The notes beneath the pieces are model-generated. The model saw nothing but the letters and a program-made list of their open reading frames with translations, was not told where the DNA came from and ran no database searches. Both the position numbers and the translations under genes were made by a program. From Selenomonas sp. (GTDB lineage: Bacteria > Bacillota > Negativicutes > Selenomonadales > Selenomonadaceae), in assembly GCA_018052705.1 (NCBI GenBank), contig JAGPMW010000017.1:1-48030 (forward strand): a stretch of DNA of 48,030 bases, read 5' to 3'. Shown here in pieces: positions 44,123-48,030 of this stretch. Every line of letters begins with the position of its first letter. Within the stretch, counting starts at the first letter, position 1.

Positions 44123-44399
44123 AAAGCACTACCCCTTCTCTTTGGATGGAATCCAGCAGGTCTGAATCCACCGGGCCATCCAGATCAACCACATCAAACA
44201 TCAGCAACGTCGGTATCCGGTCATCCAGATCCAGCGAAAACCGCACGATATCGCCACCACAAACCGCCAGATCAATATCGCTCCGTTCCCAATTATCCCC
44301 ACGCGCCCGGGAGCCAAACAAGATCACCCGCTCAATCCCATACTCCCGTGCCAGCGCAATGATCCCTGTCCGTATATCCTCCCGCAATGTCATGCCCAT
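44070..44399 (-). CDS. mntA: MNT-type nucleotidyltransferase antitoxin
   Basis: 109 residues. GS (29-30), ten residues, D41-I-D43 give an exact GSX10DXD minimal nucleotidyltransferase motif (LFGSRARGDNWERSDIDLAV). Known partners AMPylate HepT. The start at 44399 (MGMTLREDIR) follows GGAGG at 9 nt; M at 44393 is an alternative, and the ATG at 44420 overlaps the site. It is the first gene of the two-gene unit. Confidence 0.85.
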   Translation of the reverse strand: MGMTLREDIRTGIIALAREYGIERVILFGSRARGDNWERSDIDLAVCGGDIVRFSLDLDDRIPTLLMFDVVDLDGPVDSDLLDSIQREGVVLYEEGRELSAGIEESEGN

Positions 44400-44431
44400 A
44401 TCGTACCACCTCCGTTGCATCTATCGTCCTC

Positions 44432-44440
44432 ATTATATCA
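44432..44440 (-). promoter_or_regulatory. Extended -10 promoter of mntA-hepT
   Basis: TGATATAAT on the minus strand, a TGN-TATAAT extended -10 element that overlaps the stop of the upstream DUF6765 gene. No good -35 is present, as allowed for extended -10 promoters. Confidence 0.45.
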
Positions 44441-45377
44441 CATCTTCCAGTCCCGCCGTCTCCAGCTGTGACTTCACCCACGCATAGTGCTCCTCAATCC
44501 CCTGATAAAAAAGTGCCGGATAATCTGCATCGGCCATGATCAGGCCTGGTTGATACTCAAGGCACTGATCCAGCTCCGTCAGTTCAGCGAACTCAAAATA
44601 GTTCATCTGAATCCGCTGCAGCCAGGTCTCGTTCCGGTCATTGCAATCCTCATCCTGAATCTCCTGAAACGACTCCGACAAGAACAGCGCCTGCCTGGCT
44701 GACAGCTCCTGCACCGGACTCTCACCGACCACACACAGGATCTGGTAGAGCGCCCGCGCTGCCTCCAGAAACTCCACCCAGTTACTCCGGCCCTCAGGGA
44801 ACTTCTGCTCACTATGCCAGTAAAGATACGGCTGATCCGGGAAATGCACTGCAGAGGCATGCCCCAAAGGCTTCAAATTCGCAAACGGCGCTGCCTTGTA
44901 CTCCAGCCACTCCAAACTGATCTTCTGCTCCGGCTGCGACTCCAGCCCCAGCAGCGTATTCCCTGCACTCGTGATCCCGGAAAACTCCTGATGTGCCCAG
45001 GTATCCGCATAGACATGCAGTGCAATCCCCAGCCGGAATAGCCGGTCCTTACCGGAATAAGTCCGCATATCTGCAGCCAGCGCCTGAGCCAGTACGCTGT
45101 TCTTCCGGCACACCAACTGCTGATCCAGCGTATCCCCATCCAATGCCGGCAGGAAATGGAATGGTACCCAGACCTCTGCATTCTCCACTTCCCGCACATT
45201 CTCCCAGATTTCATGCCCCGAAAAGCGCTGGGGAAACGCCGAAAAATGCGGCATCTTGTCATCTATATTGTCATCCACCAGCTGTGAACACGTCGCCAGC
45301 AGCCGGGCATTGTCACTCCCGAATCCAGCCCATCGTGCCAGCACATAAACCGTACTAAAATGAAAATCGATATCCAT
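44433..45377 (-). CDS. DUF6765 family protein
   Basis: 314 residues. MDIDFHFSTVYVLARWAGF and GIALHVYADTWAHQEFSG resemble DUF6765. The His/Asp pattern HVYADTWAHQ is reminiscent of zinc-dependent phospholipase C or S1/P1-nuclease-like metal sites, but I cannot assign an activity. No signal peptide. The short GAGGC upstream of the ATG is weak. A decayed second copy lies at 47536-47610, and the first 24 bases or so are repeated there. Confidence 0.75.
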   Translation of the reverse strand: MDIDFHFSTVYVLARWAGFGSDNARLLATCSQLVDDNIDDKMPHFSAFPQRFSGHEIWENVREVENAEVWVPFHFLPALDGDTLDQQLVCRKNSVLAQALAADMRTYSGKDRLFRLGIALHVYADTWAHQEFSGITSAGNTLLGLESQPEQKISLEWLEYKAAPFANLKPLGHASAVHFPDQPYLYWHSEQKFPEGRSNWVEFLEAARALYQILCVVGESPVQELSARQALFLSESFQEIQDEDCNDRNETWLQRIQMNYFEFAELTELDQCLEYQPGLIMADADYPALFYQGIEEHYAWVKSQLETAGLEDVI

Positions 45378-45384
45378 ACTTTAT
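45358..45384. repeat. 27-bp direct repeat, left copy
   Basis: Identical to 47591-47617. It covers the start codon region of the DUF6765 gene (codons 1-7) and its leader. The ATPase-HEPN pair lies wholly between the two copies. Confidence 0.85.
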
Positions 45385-45398
45385 GCCTCTTGATCATA

Positions 45399-46124
45399 TC
45401 ACTCCGAAAAACTATCTTTTATAATCTCTTGCAGTGCCTGAACGAAACAGTCTACATCCCTGATTGCTGTTTCTACATACGAGCGATCAATAGAGTATTG
45501 TTCTCCAGTTTCATGATTACAATCCGCTTGATGTGCAATCTTATTTCGCCGAGAAAAATATTCATCCAATCTTGACGAAAGTTCTTCTTCCGGCTTTCTA
45601 TCCAGGTCTTCTCTTGCATACATTTTACAAGCAACCTTATCAAAAACGCCTTTCGTGTTAAATATCATGCGAAGCTGGCCTTTGATATCTTTCGAACTCA
45701 TATATGTCTTCGTCGAATGATACCCGATTATCGCTGTTCCGACCCACGCTTGATCCTCGGGATGTTTCAATGCCTCTACGACCTGCGCTACAGGAATCAT
45801 TAAGTTCCGATATGCATCTGATTGGTCTAAGTCCCCTTCATACATCTGCCGCATCGCAAAGATACACAACCTATGCATGAAATAATCCAAAGCACTCTCT
45901 AAAAATACAATCTGGGAACGATATATATCTTCCACTAAGTTTGTCGGAACTGACTCAGACGTATCATCTATCAAGCAGGATTTTGCCTTTATCGCCTCAA
46001 CATTCGTATGGAACTCAGTAAAAACTTTGGTCCAACCAGTATCCGCAAAAGCAATATCTGTTTTGGAGCGAACGGACTCAGCTCTAGCTGAAAGTACCAA
46101 TTTACGCGCCATAATGCTCACCAT
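45399..46124 (-). CDS. HEPN-domain putative ribonuclease (RiboL-PSP-HEPN type)
   Basis: 241 residues. Arg193-N-K-I-A-His198 (SRRNKIAHQ) is the RX4H catalytic motif of HEPN ribonucleases; the helical layout, with an earlier IVFLESALDYFMHRLCIFAM helix, fits the RiboL-PSP-HEPN group seen in defence loci. It overlaps the upstream ATPase gene by 23 nt; a second ATG at 46112 would give an 11-nt overlap. A toxin effector controlled by the ATPase is inferred, similar in concept to PrrC/RloC, where an ABC ATPase and a HEPN nuclease are fused. Its codon use looks more AT-rich than neighbouring housekeeping genes. Confidence 0.8.
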   Translation of the reverse strand: MVSIMARKLVLSARAESVRSKTDIAFADTGWTKVFTEFHTNVEAIKAKSCLIDDTSESVPTNLVEDIYRSQIVFLESALDYFMHRLCIFAMRQMYEGDLDQSDAYRNLMIPVAQVVEALKHPEDQAWVGTAIIGYHSTKTYMSSKDIKGQLRMIFNTKGVFDKVACKMYAREDLDRKPEEELSSRLDEYFSRRNKIAHQADCNHETGEQYSIDRSYVETAIRDVDCFVQALQEIIKDSFSE

Positions 46125-47352
46125 CCAGCACTTCCATAAGGCTGCTTCCCTTCAGAGGAATCGGTGCATACCGCCCCATCACATAGCCTTTTCGGATATT
46201 CTCGTCTTTACGAACATTCTTCAGCTCAACCAGTGAATAATACTCCGACGACTTCGTTTCAGGATTACGCTCAGCAAACCAAATTTGATCACGTCGAAAC
46301 AAATCCAGATCCAGAAGGCTCGTATCATGAGTTGTAAAAATCAATTGAGGCTGCGTATCCCCACGCCATTTCTTGACAACAGCCAGCAGATTCGACACGA
46401 TTGCTGGATGCAGGCTACGCTCAAGCTCATCATATAACAATATCTTTCCCTTAGACAGCACATCCATTAAAGGACAAATCATCTTAAACAGTTTTTGCGT
46501 CCCTACAGATTCTTCCTGCAGGTCCAAAACATACGAATCATAAACGAATTTCACTTCAATAAAGTTCGGCTTTGCCATCCCCGGCACTGCACGCAATATC
46601 TCTCGTACCTGCGGAGGAACATTCGCCAAAGATATCTCTTTCGCTTCTGTCTTCACAAGAATATCCCGAATCGGCACACCTATCTTCCGAAAGAAATCCA
46701 CCATCATCTTCTTTGCTTTACCATTCTGTTGAATCTCATTTGTCGAATAGGACAGCCAATTATCCATTTCCGATGTATGTACCATCACTTGTTCCTTGAA
46801 GAACCGAAATGGCTGGACGATTTGCGGTAATCTACACCAAGCCTCTGCCGTCGACAAGAATAGCTTATTCCCCTTGCTCTTTTCAATGATATCCGTTAGT
46901 TCACGCTTATATGCCGCACCAAAGGAAAATTTTCCCCGATCTCGATCAAATACTTTCGCAGGACGTCCAGCTGGAAAATGATACAGATATTCCTCCTGTA
47001 CTTCATGATCCATCACAGAAAATCCGTATACATATCGTATGCCATCCATCTCAAACTGGACCGACAGTTCTGACGGTTCTGATAAAGATAGCTTATGTGG
47101 CCATCGTGGGATTGCATCACCCTCCTGAAACTTAGTACACTCACAGACTAAAAAAGCCATATATCCCATTGCATCGATCAGCGTAGTCTTTCCTGATGCA
47201 TTTGCACCATATACAGATGCCATCCGCAATACCCGATAGTTTCCCAATGAATAGAGTTCCGCTTCATGAGAGTCATCCTTACCTGCCAGCATAGAAAAAA
47301 CGATTTGTTCTCGTATGGATTTGTAGTTGCTCACCTTAAACTCCAGTAACAT
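46102..47352 (-). CDS. AAA15/ABC-type ATPase (COG1106-like), defence-associated
   Basis: 416 residues. Walker A G49-ANASGKT (VYGANASGKTTLIDAM), signature-like S282VGTQ, Walker B ILLYDELERSLHP (304-316) and the switch His in IFTTHDTSLLD. The N-terminal MLLEFKVSNYKSIREQIVFSM is typical of COG1106/RloA/AbiLi ATPases. Such proteins usually act as sensor or regulator of a partner nuclease; here the partner gene encodes a HEPN protein rather than the RloB-type partner of AbiL. AGGAGG is about 10 nt upstream of the ATG. It has a consensus-like promoter. Confidence 0.9.
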   Translation of the reverse strand: MLLEFKVSNYKSIREQIVFSMLAGKDDSHEAELYSLGNYRVLRMASVYGANASGKTTLIDAMGYMAFLVCECTKFQEGDAIPRWPHKLSLSEPSELSVQFEMDGIRYVYGFSVMDHEVQEEYLYHFPAGRPAKVFDRDRGKFSFGAAYKRELTDIIEKSKGNKLFLSTAEAWCRLPQIVQPFRFFKEQVMVHTSEMDNWLSYSTNEIQQNGKAKKMMVDFFRKIGVPIRDILVKTEAKEISLANVPPQVREILRAVPGMAKPNFIEVKFVYDSYVLDLQEESVGTQKLFKMICPLMDVLSKGKILLYDELERSLHPAIVSNLLAVVKKWRGDTQPQLIFTTHDTSLLDLDLFRRDQIWFAERNPETKSSEYYSLVELKNVRKDENIRKGYVMGRYAPIPLKGSSLMEVLDGEHYGA

Positions 47353-47375
47353 TTAACCACCACCTCCTTAGCTCA

Positions 47376-47404
47376 ATTATACGCTAGCCCCAACAGTTTT
47401 GCAA
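47376..47404 (-). promoter_or_regulatory. Promoter of the ATPase-HEPN unit
   Basis: Minus strand: TTGCAA (47399-47404), 17-nt spacer, perfect TATAAT (47376-47381), only 24 nt upstream of the ATPase start. Confidence 0.75.
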
Positions 47405-47502
47405 TTAAACTTTGATTTTTGCAGCTTTTACACAAATATATCAATTTGATTTCATTATCGTTCAGATCGAATCCTGCATCAAAGGTCGGAATCGCTCTTC
47501 AG

Positions 47503-47529
47503 AAAAGGGCAGCCAAATTCGGCTGTCCC
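47503..47529 (-). terminator. Terminator downstream of the decayed DUF6765 copy
   Basis: GGGCAGCC/GGCTGTCCC stem (47507-47529) with one bulge, followed on the minus strand by TTTTCT. It isolates the ATPase promoter from upstream transcription. Confidence 0.65.
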
Positions 47530-47535
47530 AGTACG

Positions 47536-47610
47536 TCATATCTTTTTCACAGTATATCGATCCAGCATATCCCCAGCCAATGCCAGTAGGAAATGAAAAT
47601 CGATATCCAT
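47536..47610 (-). pseudogene. Decayed second copy of the DUF6765 gene
   Basis: A 24-codon frame starts MDIDFHF, exactly as the intact gene, and then jumps to FLLALAGDMLD, which matches internal FLPALDGDTLD of the intact protein (DNA match 45120-45160 with about 5 differences in 37). So a paralogue has lost an internal segment, apparently at a shared FHF-coding stretch, and everything after. Not expected to be functional. Confidence 0.75.
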
Positions 47611-47617
47611 ACTTTAT
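47591..47617. repeat. 27-bp direct repeat, right copy
   Basis: Identical to 45358-45384; similarity continues imperfectly for about 12 nt into the leader (CCTC and TGATC shared). Confidence 0.85.
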
Positions 47618-47620
47618 CCC

Positions 47621-47869
47621 TCACTGATCCTCCGAGATATGCCTTTTCCCATACAACGTAACGAATCGACTCAACTCACGATCATAGGACTTGCTTGTCA
47701 AATCATTCTGCGGCTCGTAAAGCTGTGGCTCCCGAATCCCCATAATGCCCATCAATGCATTAAAGATCAAATCATCTGTAAAGCAACTTTGCCGTTCTTC
47801 CTTTAATTGTTCAAAGCGATCACGATGCTCCTGATGATTATTACGGCGCTTGAGAGCATAGCAATATGC
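47621..47869 (-). pseudogene. C-terminal remnant of a phosphoethanolamine transferase
   Basis: An open frame of 82 codons without a usable start, with a TAA directly upstream. HQEHRDRFEQLKEERQSC followed by FTDDLIFNALMGIMGIREPQLYEP resembles the C-terminus of EptA/CptA-type phosphoethanolamine transferases (FxTDDLxHxLLGLxGI). It ends 10 nt before the decayed DUF6765 start, so the two were probably an operon. Confidence 0.6.
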
Positions 47870-47966
47870 TTATCAGAGCCAATTATATGAATGACGATAG
47901 CCGTCCAATATGACCGACGGAGCCATCCACACTGAATGGACACAGATAGCTCCGCTGGCCTGATGG

Positions 47967-48030
47967 TTATTCTTCTGTATCAGCTAAGCGTTGACGCATA
48001 GAAACATCTCCCTGGATTTCCATCTTATAG
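47967..48030 (-). CDS. C-terminal end of an unidentified gene, cut by the window edge
   Basis: The last 20 or so codons of a frame entering from the right edge, ending KMEIQGDVSMRQRLADTEE and a TAA. Too short to identify. A hairpin-like sequence (about 47918-47954, CGGAGC/GCTCCG arms) follows and may be its terminator. Confidence 0.3.
   Translation of the reverse strand, partial: YKMEIQGDVSMRQRLADTEE

Noticed and set aside
1..48030. CRISPR arrays, tRNA or rRNA genes, complete insertion sequences
   Set aside because: No regularly spaced repeats, no cloverleaf with a CCA end, no rRNA-like stretch and no transposase frame were seen on either strand.

Overview
The window suggests a diderm (outer-membrane-bearing) Firmicute of the class Negativicutes, most likely family Selenomonadaceae (Selenomonas/Mitsuokella/Megamonas-like). 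Three things support this. Flagellar P- and L-ring genes (flgI, flgH) sit beside Firmicute-type neighbours. There is a tandem array of SLH-domain outer-membrane porins of the OmpM/Mep45 type, which tether the outer membrane to peptidoglycan in this class. The gene order around mreB/mbl, flgF-flgG and around rpmE, prfA, prmC, sua5, rpiB, glyA, upp resembles clostridia and bacilli. Assignments come from reading motifs; no database search was possible.

Layout. 0-11 kb (all minus): mreB/mbl, flgF, flgG, flgA, flgH, flgI, flgJ (rod and ring genes), then an AMIN plus phosphodiester-glycosidase exported protein, an exported SpoIVB (S55)-like protein and murA, forming an envelope and flagellum block. 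11-17 kb: a lactate/malate-dehydrogenase-family gene (+) converges on sucD-sucC (succinyl-CoA synthetase); then a glycerol-dehydrogenase-like oxidoreductase and galM. 17-24.6 kb: a HAD phosphatase coupled to a REC-GGDEF-EAL protein, an AzgA-like purine permease, a Crp/Fnr regulator with a small membrane protein, alanine racemase, and a NusG-II/Gx-transporter pair. 24.6-32 kb: five tandem ompM-like genes; copy 3 has a one-base frameshift in an A-tract at codons 2-4 and copy 4 has lost its 5' end. Their leaders share a conserved element that includes a possible short upstream reading frame. 32-41.4 kb: housekeeping genes (DUF951, a nitrilase-family amidase, ychF, upp, glyA, rpiB, sua5, prmC, prfA, DUF1385, rpmE). 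41.4-48 kb: a large membrane sulfatase-fold enzyme, then an accessory island with a HepT/MntA (type VII) toxin-antitoxin pair, a DUF6765 gene, and an AAA ATPase plus HEPN-ribonuclease pair. Beyond it lie decayed remnants of a second DUF6765 gene and of a phosphoethanolamine transferase.

The least ordinary region is 43.5-48 kb. The ATPase-HEPN pair has its own consensus-like promoter and overlapping genes, and lies between two copies of a 27-bp sequence (the start of the DUF6765 gene and of its decayed copy). It looks like an acquired anti-phage or abortive-infection module. The porin array, with its shared leaders, Fur-box-like sites, frameshifted copy and 5'-truncated copy, looks like a recombining surface-protein locus. 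No rRNA, tRNA, CRISPR array or complete insertion sequence was seen.
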